From assembly GCA_945903645.1 (NCBI GenBank), contig CAMDOM010000027.1, positions 1 to 42,540 on the forward strand: a stretch of DNA of 42,540 bases, given 5' to 3'. The notes below the pieces were generated by a model. It was not told where the DNA came from, did no database searches, and worked only from the letters and a program-made list of their open reading frames with translations. The stretch comes from Chryseobacterium gleum (GTDB taxonomy: Bacteria; Bacteroidota; Bacteroidia; UBA10329). The position numbers and the translations under genes are program-made. The stretch's first letter is position 1. Every line of letters begins with the position of its first letter. Shown piece after piece: positions 8,609 through 16,796 of the stretch.

Positions 8609-10141
8609 TTAGATATCCAGTTTCGGTTCGTTCTCTTTCAGATGTGCCGCCAGCGCAGTGATATTGGCCGATTGAGACACATCCTCGCGGATGGTAGGCA
8701 CGAATTGGCGCACAGTATCATAAAGGCTTTTACCTGCATCTGACAGCTTATCATAGCATTGCAAATAATCCACACCTTGTGCAATGGCCAGCACTTCGAT
8801 AGCCATGACCTGATAGGTGTTGTCTATCACCTTCTTAGCGAGAAGCGCAGCATTGGTGCCCATACTCACCACATCCTGATTGTCGTTGTTGTTGGGTATG
8901 GAATGCAGATACATCGGATAGGCCAAGGTCTGGTTCTCGGCCGTGGTACTCACTGCGGTGAACTGCATGCCTTGAATGCCGAAGTTGAATCCCAGCTTAC
9001 CGAGGTTCATGAATGGAGGAAAAATCTCGTTAATCTTGGCATTCATCAAGTAGTTCAGCTGCCGCTCGAGTAACATGCACAGCTTGGCAATGGCAATTTT
9101 CACCTTGTCCATTTCCAAGGCCACATAATCGCCATGGAAATTGCCACCGTGATACACATTGCGGCCAGCGAGGTCAACCACAGGGTTGTCGTTGGTGCTG
9201 TTAACCTCATCTATCAAAATCTGTTCGGCATAGTCAACCGTGTCTAACACAGGACCAATAATTTGTGGAATACAACGGAACGAATAGTATTCCTGCACTT
9301 TCTCTGCAATTGGCGCTTCACCAATGTGATCGATATCTTTAAATAGGCGCTCCTCACGCTTGCGGACCAATTTGCTCGTGGCTAAAGTGCTGCGCATGGC
9401 GGCTGCCACTTTGCGCTGGCCTTCATGACGTTTTGCTTGATTCAAAAACTCTGAATAGCTATCGTCAAAGGATTGCACCAACTCGTTAATCACAGCACCA
9501 ATCACAACAGCCCATTTCACTTGGCGTTTGGCATAGATTACATTCAGAAGCCCAATGCCACTCATGCACGAAGTACCGTTCATAAGGCCAAGACCATCTC
9601 GGAGTTGTAATTTCACTGGGGCAATATTCAGCTCTGCGAAAATCTCGGCAACTGGACGAAGTTGGTTTTTGTACCTTGCATTGCCCTCACCTATAATGGC
9701 CAAAGCCAAGTGGGCCAATTGAACCAAATCTCCACTTGCACCAACGCTTCCGTGCTCGGGTATGTAAGGATAAATACAATGAGCAATAAAACGCTCCAAT
9801 TGCTCCAAAATACCCAAGCTAACTCCTGAACCACCCAGTGAAAGCGTATTCAAACGATTGAGCATTACGGCCCTCACATAACTATCTGGAAGACCTTCGC
9901 CAACCCCAGAAGCATGACTACGCACCAAATTATACTGCAATTGCACCAACTCTACGCCCGCAATTCGGTATTGCGCCATAGGACCAAAGCCCGTGTTGAT
10001 ACCATAAATAATCTTATCCTTCGAAAATTCACTCAAAAACTGAAAACTGTCCTCAACAACTTTGCGCTGATTTTCGGTCAAGGTTATCGCCTTACCATCA
10101 AGAACGTAACGGTAAAAATCCTCTAACGTCAACCGTTTCAT
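8609..10141 (-). CDS. Tyrosine ammonia-lyase (HAL/PAL/TAL family), flexirubin type
   Basis: An MIO-dependent aromatic amino-acid lyase. The autocatalytic Ala-Ser-Gly is in GSVGASGDLVQLAHLAL (135-137), the catalytic Tyr in IYGINTGFGP (Y46), and family blocks QYNLVRSHASG, NDNPVVD and HGGNFHGDYVALEMDK follow. As I recall it, the F. johnsoniae TAL of the flexirubin cluster shares most of these blocks, including the unusual YNLxRSHxSG and PNNNDNQD segments. I therefore prefer L-tyrosine to 4-coumarate over histidine as substrate. I chose the ATG at 10141 (510 aa) because a TAAATTTG promoter box lies at 10191-10184 and would overlap an upstream TTG start. It is the first gene of the leftward pigment operon. 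Confidence 0.88.
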   Translation of the reverse strand: MKRLTLEDFYRYVLDGKAITLTENQRKVVEDSFQFLSEFSKDKIIYGINTGFGPMAQYRIAGVELVQLQYNLVRSHASGVGEGLPDSYVRAVMLNRLNTLSLGGSGVSLGILEQLERFIAHCIYPYIPEHGSVGASGDLVQLAHLALAIIGEGNARYKNQLRPVAEIFAELNIAPVKLQLRDGLGLMNGTSCMSGIGLLNVIYAKRQVKWAVVIGAVINELVQSFDDSYSEFLNQAKRHEGQRKVAAAMRSTLATSKLVRKREERLFKDIDHIGEAPIAEKVQEYYSFRCIPQIIGPVLDTVDYAEQILIDEVNSTNDNPVVDLAGRNVYHGGNFHGDYVALEMDKVKIAIAKLCMLLERQLNYLMNAKINEIFPPFMNLGKLGFNFGIQGMQFTAVSTTAENQTLAYPMYLHSIPNNNDNQDVVSMGTNAALLAKKVIDNTYQVMAIEVLAIAQGVDYLQCYDKLSDAGKSLYDTVRQFVPTIREDVSQSANITALAAHLKENEPKLDI

Positions 10142-10183
10142 CTCCCTACTTTCTATCTCAAAATCCTTTTCGCTCACGGGCAC

Positions 10184-10191
10184 CAAATTTA
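10184..10191 (-). promoter_or_regulatory. -7 promoter box (TAAATTTG) for the TAL operon
   Basis: An exact match to the Bacteroidota TAnnTTTG -7 element, reading TAAATTTG on the minus strand, 43 nt before the ATG at 10141. It lies between the two divergent pigment transcripts. No convincing -33 TTG could be assigned. Its position argues for the downstream start of the ammonia-lyase. Confidence 0.5.
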
Positions 10192-10237
10192 GCTGATTAT
10201 CGCGTTTGTTTCCCTAACATTATCGGCCTGTAAAACA

Positions 10238-13200
10238 ATGGGGAATTTGCTTTATATTATATTTGGTAAAACACGCAAATTCAAGGTAATATACTTTCTA
10301 TTTGCACTTGTCATTATCATTGGTTTTGGCTGGTCAATTTCGAAATTACATATCGAAGAAGACATCACAAGAACGTTTCCACGAACGGAAGAATTCAAAA
10401 AATACGAACATTTATACCGCAATTCGTCAATATCGGGCAATGTTGTTGTGGCTATTGGTCCACGGGCCACTTTGGGTACTGACAAACTCATTTCAATCGG
10501 AGAAAACGTTGCTTCGAATTGCGTTAAAATTGACACTTCATTAGTTCGTAGTATTCGACTCGGCTATGATGGCGCGAAGTTCGAGGAATCCTTTGGGATT
10601 TATGTACGCAATCTCCCGTATTTCCTTCATGCCAATGAAATTGATTCGCTCTTCGCATCGCTTGACGAGAATGGAATTCACAATCGCTTAAACCGCACTT
10701 TAAATCGGTTATGCAGCTATGAAAGCATCGGTACTAAAAAATTACTGGCGTTAGACCCGCTAGATATGGCATCGCCTTTGGTATCGCGACTAGCTGATTT
10801 ACAGTCTGGAAGCGCACTTCGCATTGAAGACGGTTACACCTTTATATCAGATGGAGAATATCTTCTGCTCATTTTATCGCCATCAAATCCTCCTAGCGAA
10901 ACCGTACAAAACACCTTAATGGTGGACACCTTGGAACGCCTGGTTGAAACCATTCGAGTGGACAATCCATCAGCAGACATTATTCTATTTGGTGGCCCTG
11001 TGATTGCAGTGGGCAATTCGCGCCAGATAAAAAAGGATACTACCCTTGTGAGCTGGTTGGCAGGTGGCAGCATTCTTCTTTTGCTGATACTCTATTTTAG
11101 AAGTTTATGGATACCGATTTTGTTCTTTTTGCCACCATTGTTTGGGTTGATTTTCGCTCTTGGAATCATCGCCCTTTGGAAAGGCAGCATTTCGGCCATT
11201 AGCATCGCAGCAGGCACAATTGTGATGGGGATTGCCATAGATTATTGCTTTCATTTCTTCAATCATTATAAAGAAACTGGCTCGGTTTCGACCACGCTAA
11301 AAGAGATTGCATCGCCCATGCTGTTGGGCTGTTTCACTACGGTGATGGTGTTTTTCTGCCTCAACTTTCTGCATTCGCAAGTGTTGGCCGACTTCGGAAC
11401 TTTTGCAGGATTGAGTTTGATTGGAACTGCTGCGTTTGCACTAATTGTGCTTCCGCATATAGTGCCAACTGGGAATGAAAAATTACGAATTAGGGACGAA
11501 GAAACGTGTCAGAATTCATCCGAATCTCGTCTCGCGTCTCTTTTCGCGCGTCACTTGGGAAAGCTGAAACTGGCAGGTTTTGTAACAATCGTTTCGCTCA
11601 CCATCTTCTTCTGGCAGTTTGCTGGGGATGTCCAGTTTGAAGATGACCTCAATCGCATCAACTATTTCCCGGAAGAAATGAAGCGGGCGCAGGACATCAT
11701 AGTGGGTAAAAGCAACCGTGAAAGTCTATTCGTATTAAGTTCGGCAAACACCCTAAGCAATGCAATTGGCGGGATGAGTTCGCTAACAATTGCCGACACT
11801 TCCGCGCGGATTACCAACCTCGCAAATGTGTTTCTATCGCCAACAGAAGTAACCAAAAGTGTGGCTGCTTGGAACCGAAATGTTACCAATTCACAACTGT
11901 TATCTCAGGTGCGACTGCAGGGAAGCGAACTTGGTTTTCGGCCTGAATTCTTCGCGAGTTATGATTCGATATTGCAGCCTGTGGAACTGCCAACCGAAGC
12001 ATTCTATAAAAAGCAGCTACTTGAAAATCCTACCTACCGCGATTTGGTCTTTACCGATGGCGAACTGTATTCTGTGATTTCCACTGTCAATATTTCGAAA
12101 GAAAACAAAGAGACTTTCAAGCAGAAATTGGCCGAAAGTGCCCCAAATCTGGAAGTGGTTGCCAGAAGTTCATTAGCGCTCGATTTGGTCAATACCGTAA
12201 GCAGAGACCTCAATTTCATTCTGATGCTCTCTGCTGGAATGGTGTTTCTCATATTGTTGCTCACCTACGGGCGTATCGAACTTGCAGTTGTTACATTTCT
12301 GCCAATGGCCGTAAGTTGGATATGGATTATGGGACTTTGCGGACTGCTCCATATCAAATTCAACATGGTGAATGTGTTGATTACAACCTTCATTTTTGGC
12401 CTAGGCGATGATTACTCTATCTTCATTTCGGATGGCATTCTAAGCAGATATAAGTATGGCATCGACAAGCTAAAATCGTTTCGTAGCAGCATCATTCTAT
12501 CGGCTATCACCACCATTTTAGGAACTGGCGTACTCATTTTTAGCAAACATCCTGCGCTGCATTCCATTGCCGTGTTATCGGTTTTGGGCATGGTTTGCGT
12601 GGCGATTATTTCATTCACATTACAGCCCATTTTGTATGGCGTACTGATAGAATCACGAGTGAAACGCGGGTTCGGGCCACTTACCCTGGTCGATATACTT
12701 ACATCCGCGTTGGCTTTCGGATGGTTCGTTATCGGATGTTTAATCCTCACTTCTATACTTCTACTGCTCATTCCAATTCCAATCGGAAAGCAGCGCAGAC
12801 AGCGAATTATGATGTTCCTGATTAGCAAACTGCTGCGCTCGGATGTAGATATAATGGTGCATGCCCGCCAGCGTTGGCTTGGCAAAGACGACCTGAAAAA
12901 GCCCGCCATTCTCATTGCAAATCATTCTTCGTTTGTTGATTTAATGTTGATGATAGGCAGCAGCAACAAGCTCCTTTTAGTCACCAACGATTGGGTATGG
13001 AACTCGCCTTTTTTCGGATTTTTCATCCGATACGTTGAATACATCCACGCCAAGGACGAAACCTCGTACAATCTTCCAAAAATTCGCGAGAAGATAGATC
13101 AAGGTTATTCCATCCTCATCTTCCCAGAAGGCACACGCAGCCGCGATGGCCGCATTGGTAGGTTCAAAAAGGGCGCATTTTATCTGGCAGAACAGATGCA

Positions 13201-14152
13201 ATTGGACATTCTACCCGTGGTATTGCACGGGGTGAATAAGGCGCTACGCAAAGGGGATTTCGCAGTGAACAAGAGCCTTATGACCATTAAATATCTGCCA
13301 CGCATCACACCCAATGATACGCGTTTTGGAGAAGGATACAGTGCACGTGCAAAGGCCATTGCACGTTATTTCAAAGAGGAATATGAAGTGGTGAGAGCCG
13401 AGGTAGAAACGCCCCATTTCTTTGCTGACCAAGTAAGGCGAACCTACTTCTACAAAGGCCCTGTTTTGGAATGGTACGTGAAGATTAAACTGATGTTGGA
13501 GCGCAACTTCGAGGACATCATTCGCTATGTGCCCCAGCAAGGAACGGTGTATGACTTGGGCTGCGGTTACGGATACCTCAGCACACTGCTCGCAATGCAA
13601 GGCCGCAACCGCAATGTGGTGGGCATTGACTATGACGATGAAAAAGTGAAGGTAGCGCTAACGGGCTACTACGATGGCGGTAACTTGAGTTTCGCAACAG
13701 GCGATTTAATGCAGTTTTCGCCACAACCATCCGACTGTTTTATCATTAAAGACGTGTTGCACTATATGCCTGTGGAGGCGCAGGAGCGCTTGTTGATTGC
13801 GTGCGCAATGAAGTTGAATGCAGGCGGAACAATCATTGTGCGAGATGGCATGCAAGCGAATGACGAATTACGAATGACGAATTACAAATGGAAACAAGGA
13901 ACAGGGAAGGAAGTCCAGCATTCTCCATCAGCAATCGACAATTATACAGCAACTCCCAAAAACCGTCATTGGGTCACCAAGCTCACGGAGTTTTTTAGTA
14001 TCACCGTGTTCGGGTTCAATAAAGCGGAGCATGGAGTCAATTTTCCAACGGAGCAGCGGATGAAAGATTTCGCAACGCGCCATGGATTGAAGGCGGAAAT
14101 AGTTGGGAATAAGGCGAGTTCGAATGCTGTGTGGGTGTTCAGGAAGGATTGA
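10238..14152 (+). CDS. Trifunctional MMPL transporter / lysophospholipid acyltransferase / SAM methyltransferase
   Basis: Three enzymes in one 1304-residue inner-membrane protein. Residues 1 to about 860 are an MMPL (RND-superfamily) exporter: a TM near 18-34, a large periplasmic loop, a TM bundle at 270-400, then a second half with its own loop and TMs (FGLGDDYSIFISDG). Residues of about 870-1085 are a PlsC acyltransferase with HX4D in NHSSFVDLM (H896, D901) and FPEGTRSRDG. Residues of about 1095-1304 are a class I methyltransferase with the SAM motif VYDLGCGYGYL (from 1104) and IIKDVLHYM. This architecture is known from flexirubin/aryl-polyene loci of Bacteroidota. It is divergent from TAL with a shared promoter region. 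Two heptamer-repeat stretches lie inside the reading frame, at 11473-11500 and 13858-13885. Confidence 0.9.
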   Translation: MGNLLYIIFGKTRKFKVIYFLFALVIIIGFGWSISKLHIEEDITRTFPRTEEFKKYEHLYRNSSISGNVVVAIGPRATLGTDKLISIGENVASNCVKIDTSLVRSIRLGYDGAKFEESFGIYVRNLPYFLHANEIDSLFASLDENGIHNRLNRTLNRLCSYESIGTKKLLALDPLDMASPLVSRLADLQSGSALRIEDGYTFISDGEYLLLILSPSNPPSETVQNTLMVDTLERLVETIRVDNPSADIILFGGPVIAVGNSRQIKKDTTLVSWLAGGSILLLLILYFRSLWIPILFFLPPLFGLIFALGIIALWKGSISAISIAAGTIVMGIAIDYCFHFFNHYKETGSVSTTLKEIASPMLLGCFTTVMVFFCLNFLHSQVLADFGTFAGLSLIGTAAFALIVLPHIVPTGNEKLRIRDEETCQNSSESRLASLFARHLGKLKLAGFVTIVSLTIFFWQFAGDVQFEDDLNRINYFPEEMKRAQDIIVGKSNRESLFVLSSANTLSNAIGGMSSLTIADTSARITNLANVFLSPTEVTKSVAAWNRNVTNSQLLSQVRLQGSELGFRPEFFASYDSILQPVELPTEAFYKKQLLENPTYRDLVFTDGELYSVISTVNISKENKETFKQKLAESAPNLEVVARSSLALDLVNTVSRDLNFILMLSAGMVFLILLLTYGRIELAVVTFLPMAVSWIWIMGLCGLLHIKFNMVNVLITTFIFGLGDDYSIFISDGILSRYKYGIDKLKSFRSSIILSAITTILGTGVLIFSKHPALHSIAVLSVLGMVCVAIISFTLQPILYGVLIESRVKRGFGPLTLVDILTSALAFGWFVIGCLILTSILLLLIPIPIGKQRRQRIMMFLISKLLRSDVDIMVHARQRWLGKDDLKKPAILIANHSSFVDLMLMIGSSNKLLLVTNDWVWNSPFFGFFIRYVEYIHAKDETSYNLPKIREKIDQGYSILIFPEGTRSRDGRIGRFKKGAFYLAEQMQLDILPVVLHGVNKALRKGDFAVNKSLMTIKYLPRITPNDTRFGEGYSARAKAIARYFKEEYEVVRAEVETPHFFADQVRRTYFYKGPVLEWYVKIKLMLERNFEDIIRYVPQQGTVYDLGCGYGYLSTLLAMQGRNRNVVGIDYDDEKVKVALTGYYDGGNLSFATGDLMQFSPQPSDCFIIKDVLHYMPVEAQERLLIACAMKLNAGGTIIVRDGMQANDELRMTNYKWKQGTGKEVQHSPSAIDNYTATPKNRHWVTKLTEFFSITVFGFNKAEHGVNFPTEQRMKDFATRHGLKAEIVGNKASSNAVWVFRKD
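11473..11500 (+). repeat. Degenerate heptamer ladder inside the MMPL domain
   Basis: Four consecutive 7-nt units (GAATGAA, AAATTAC, GAATTAG, GGACGAA) encode a polar linker, NEKLRIRDEE, after the first transmembrane bundle. The units belong to the same GAATTAC family as the clearer ladder at 13858. A further pair of related 7-mers (CTCGTCT, CGCGTCT) follows at 11526-11539. Degeneracy makes this copy less certain. Confidence 0.45.
13858..13885 (+). repeat. Heptamer tandem repeat (GAATGAC GAATTAC, twice) inside the methyltransferase domain
   Basis: Two perfect copies of a 14-nt unit, each made of the heptamers GAATGAC and GAATTAC. They are read through in frame as NDELRMTNYK after the catalytic core. 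A related GAATTAT/GAATTAC array is intergenic at 27984-28004, so this is a genome-level short repeat that has entered a gene. Confidence 0.85.
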
Positions 14153-14197
14153 ACCTATCCATGCTAAGACATAATAAATTGGCTGTTTTTGTCTTTC

Positions 14198-14606
14198 AAA
14201 CTAAAAATCGGCAACATGCAATGCCCTATTGAAAAAGCCAAAGGCCGCAAAGACCGAATTGCACCGCTACCCAAGTTTATTGTAGAAATGTTGCGTGAAT
14301 ACTATAAGCTCTATCGCCCATAGCAATGGCTATTTGAAGGACAACGCAAAGGCGAGCAATACTCTGAGCAAAGCCTACAGCAAGTATTTAAACAGGCGTT
14401 GGCCAAAAGTGGAGTAAAAAAAACAAGCAACACTCCATTGGCTGCGTCACAGCTATACTACCCATTTGCTAGAAGGCGGCACGAATTTACGCTATATACA
14501 AGAACTATTAGCTCATCAAAGCAGCAAGAAAACCGAAATTTATACCCATGTGAGCACCAAGAAACTAACCGACATTAAAAGCCCTATCGAAGGAATGGAC
14601 ATTTGA
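14198..14606 (+). pseudogene. Broken tyrosine recombinase (integron-integrase/XerD-like), C-terminal part
   Basis: The remnant reads as the catalytic domain of a phage/integron-type tyrosine recombinase. In one frame: EKAKGRKDRIAPLPKF (catalytic Lys), then an in-frame TAG at 14321, then WLFEGQRKG and SEQSLQQVFKQALAKSG. After a frame change near 14425-14432 the next frame gives [17 protein letters not shown] (HxxR box), [13 protein letters not shown] (final H box, normally GH), and IYTH with the nucleophile Tyr. It ends with SPIEGM and TGA at 14606. The N-terminal SAM-like domain and first Arg box are missing. One stop plus one frameshift make it non-functional. It sits directly before the putative cassette and may have been its integrase. 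Confidence 0.85.
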
Positions 14607-14672
14607 ATAATATCTGTAATTTCACAGCTGTAAAATCAAAAACATATACATATCCCACCAAATTAGATGGGT

Positions 14673-14706
14673 TATGTCTGTAAAATTAATGGGCGTTACA
14701 GACATA
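14673..14706. repeat. Perfect 11-bp inverted repeat with 12-nt loop
   Basis: TATGTCTGTAA at 14673-14683 is exactly complementary to TTACAGACATA at 14696-14706. It lies in the non-coding gap between the recombinase remnant and the AT-rich secreted gene. The right arm is preceded by G (G-TTACAGAC), the geometry of a recombination core site. Another CTGTAAAAT copy lies at about 14629. No coding sequence was found across 14607-14771. Confidence 0.7.
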
Positions 14707-14713
14707 TAAACAA

Positions 14714-14728
14714 GTTACCTGCAAGCTT
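14714..14728 (+). repeat. Left boundary repeat of the putative cassette
   Basis: GTTACCTGCAAGCTT here is the inverted counterpart of AAGCCAGCAGGTAAC at 16797-16811, with 13 of 15 positions complementary and 9 in an unbroken run. The two copies bracket the AT-rich secreted gene. In integron cassettes the left boundary matches the inner core of the cassette's own attC in just this way. Confidence 0.6.
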
Positions 14729-14771
14729 AAGAGCACTCGTCCTAAAATAGGTTGACTAAAATTAAATATAA

Positions 14772-16775
14772 ATGAAAAAAGAAATTAAAAACTATTTATT
14801 AAATATAATTACAGCTATATTCTTTACGCTTTCTGTAAATGCTCAAACTACAATTTTACCAGTTAATTCCTATGGTGTTTGGGATAGATCAAATGCATAT
14901 GACATTTCAGTTAATACTGATTACAACTATTTGCGAGGTAAAAGTGCTGATGTAAACTGGGAAGATGTACAACCAAATAACACAAATCAATACGATTGGT
15001 CTGAGATTCAAACTATATTACAAGCAGCTTACAATAACAATCAGATGGTTAATATAAGCGTAGGAGTTGGTCCTGATGCTCCAGTTTGGATTTACGCTAA
15101 TGGTGTGCCGAGTGTCACTACTAATGATACACAACATCCAAATTGGACACAATATCCGTATTATTTGGACATCAATTATAAAACATATTATTTCAATATG
15201 ATAGAAAATTTCGGCAATTTCTTACGAACACTACCTACAAATCTATTTAGTAAAATTGCATATATTCAAGTAAAAACTGGATGCACAGGGGATGAAGTTG
15301 CCTATAAAGGAACACCTCTTAATTCTTCTTATACTATTTCCGATAATCAATGGCGTGCATTCCGTTTAGAAGTATTTGAAAAATTTAGACTAACGTTTAA
15401 TACAGGTAATAATAACACCCAAATTGGACTTCTTTTTAACAATATTGATCCAGTTGACGAACCCTTGGAATGGCAATGGGTAACCAATAATGTAACTTAT
15501 GGATTTGGAACAAAAGGCGGAGCCTACGCAAGAGGTCACCATCTTTCAGATGAATTAGATTTTAAAACTACTTGGACACCTTATCTTGTTAATCCACAAG
15601 GATTACATTTATTTTCTGCAGCAGAAATGGACCAAACATGGACTAAACCATTGTACCAAATTAATGTTCCATTAGGGTTTTATTGGGGTGCATTAAGCGG
15701 GCTTAATACGGGTCTTTCCGTTTGGCTCGTTACCCAAAGTGCTTTGCAAGAAGCACAATCAAGACCAGAATTACATGACGTTTTTAAGATGTTTAATAAA
15801 TATTCCAAGCAAGTTTATCCTAGTACTACAACAGCAGCTTACTCTATTTTTCATGAAGGATTAAATTCTCAAAATACTGTTAAATTTCCAGAAAATATAT
15901 ACGGTCAAGCCAACCAATCAAATCAAGCTCGTTATACTGCAATATGTAATGCTTATTCAGCCAGAGGTGCACAAATGGATCATGTTTTTGCAGCCACTAA
16001 AGGTCAAGTTTGGCAACGTGATCAGCAAACAGGGTATAATGATGCTGGATGGAATATTGAAGAAGGGAATTACGAAAGATGGATTACTCAAATAAACCCT
16101 GACGCTACCTCAATTGGTCTTTTCAGGGTAAGGGGTGTTATTAATTCCAGCTCATCAAAATACGACCGTTTTGCACGTTCTTTTGAAAGCAGTAGTGGAA
16201 AAAACACAATGTATTTTAATTTCCATTCCGATGTATTTACCCTTTCAGATCCAGACAGTTTAACATTTAAAATTACGTGGCTCGATAAAAACGCAAATTC
16301 AACTTGGGCATTAAAATATTATAATTCATCAGGCTTACAAACTGCCATAAATATAACAGGTATTGGTGATAATCAATGGAAAACAACTAACGTAACAATA
16401 CAGAATCCAATTATTACCCAAAATGGCGTTTTAGGTTGTGATTTTATGTTGGTAAATACAGATAATATTGATGATATCTTTCATGGCATTGAGGTAGATA
16501 TTACGCGAACAAGTACCTTATCTTCTATTGATTATAATTCTCAAAACTCTGAAACATTAATTTTTCCCAACCCAACATCGTCTATAATTTATTGGAATAA
16601 AAATATTGTGTCAGATGAAATTATTATTTATAATTCAAAAGGGCAAGTAGTTTCAAATGTCAATAAACCTGAAAACAATTCATTTAGCTTAATAAATTTG
16701 GAGAAAGGGATTTATTTTATTGTATTTCTTAAAGAGAAAAAAAGAGTATTAACCAAGAAAGTAATAAAAGAATAA
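14772..16775 (+). CDS. Secreted TIM-barrel glycoside-hydrolase-like protein with T9SS sorting tail
   Basis: A secreted protein of 667 residues. The signal peptide is residues 1-24 (ending LSVNAQ). Residues of about 30-400 resemble a (beta/alpha)8 glycoside hydrolase of GH42/GH5 type: ADVNWEDVQPNNTNQYDW, GVGPDAPVWIY and a strand ending in GCTGDE (D174, E175), where an acid/base could sit. Residues of about 460-590 look like a jelly-roll carbohydrate-binding domain. The last 75 residues (FPNPTSSIIYW, LEKGIYFIVF, TKKVIKE) are a type A T9SS tail, so the protein goes to the cell surface or medium. Substrate and family number cannot be assigned. The gene is AT-rich against its surroundings and lies in a putative mobile cassette. 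Confidence 0.7.
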   Translation: MKKEIKNYLLNIITAIFFTLSVNAQTTILPVNSYGVWDRSNAYDISVNTDYNYLRGKSADVNWEDVQPNNTNQYDWSEIQTILQAAYNNNQMVNISVGVGPDAPVWIYANGVPSVTTNDTQHPNWTQYPYYLDINYKTYYFNMIENFGNFLRTLPTNLFSKIAYIQVKTGCTGDEVAYKGTPLNSSYTISDNQWRAFRLEVFEKFRLTFNTGNNNTQIGLLFNNIDPVDEPLEWQWVTNNVTYGFGTKGGAYARGHHLSDELDFKTTWTPYLVNPQGLHLFSAAEMDQTWTKPLYQINVPLGFYWGALSGLNTGLSVWLVTQSALQEAQSRPELHDVFKMFNKYSKQVYPSTTTAAYSIFHEGLNSQNTVKFPENIYGQANQSNQARYTAICNAYSARGAQMDHVFAATKGQVWQRDQQTGYNDAGWNIEEGNYERWITQINPDATSIGLFRVRGVINSSSSKYDRFARSFESSSGKNTMYFNFHSDVFTLSDPDSLTFKITWLDKNANSTWALKYYNSSGLQTAINITGIGDNQWKTTNVTIQNPIITQNGVLGCDFMLVNTDNIDDIFHGIEVDITRTSTLSSIDYNSQNSETLIFPNPTSSIIYWNKNIVSDEIIIYNSKGQVVSNVNKPENNSFSLINLEKGIYFIVFLKEKKRVLTKKVIKE

Positions 16776-16796
16776 CAGGTGCTATAATTAAGAACA

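Noticed and set aside
11473-11539. Frameshift in the trifunctional gene at the degenerate repeat
   Set aside because: MMPL transmembrane sequence is intact in the same frame on both sides.
14164-14200. An extended N-terminus for the recombinase remnant
   Set aside because: The frame upstream of 14198 soon meets a stop at 14165 and does not resemble recombinase sequence.
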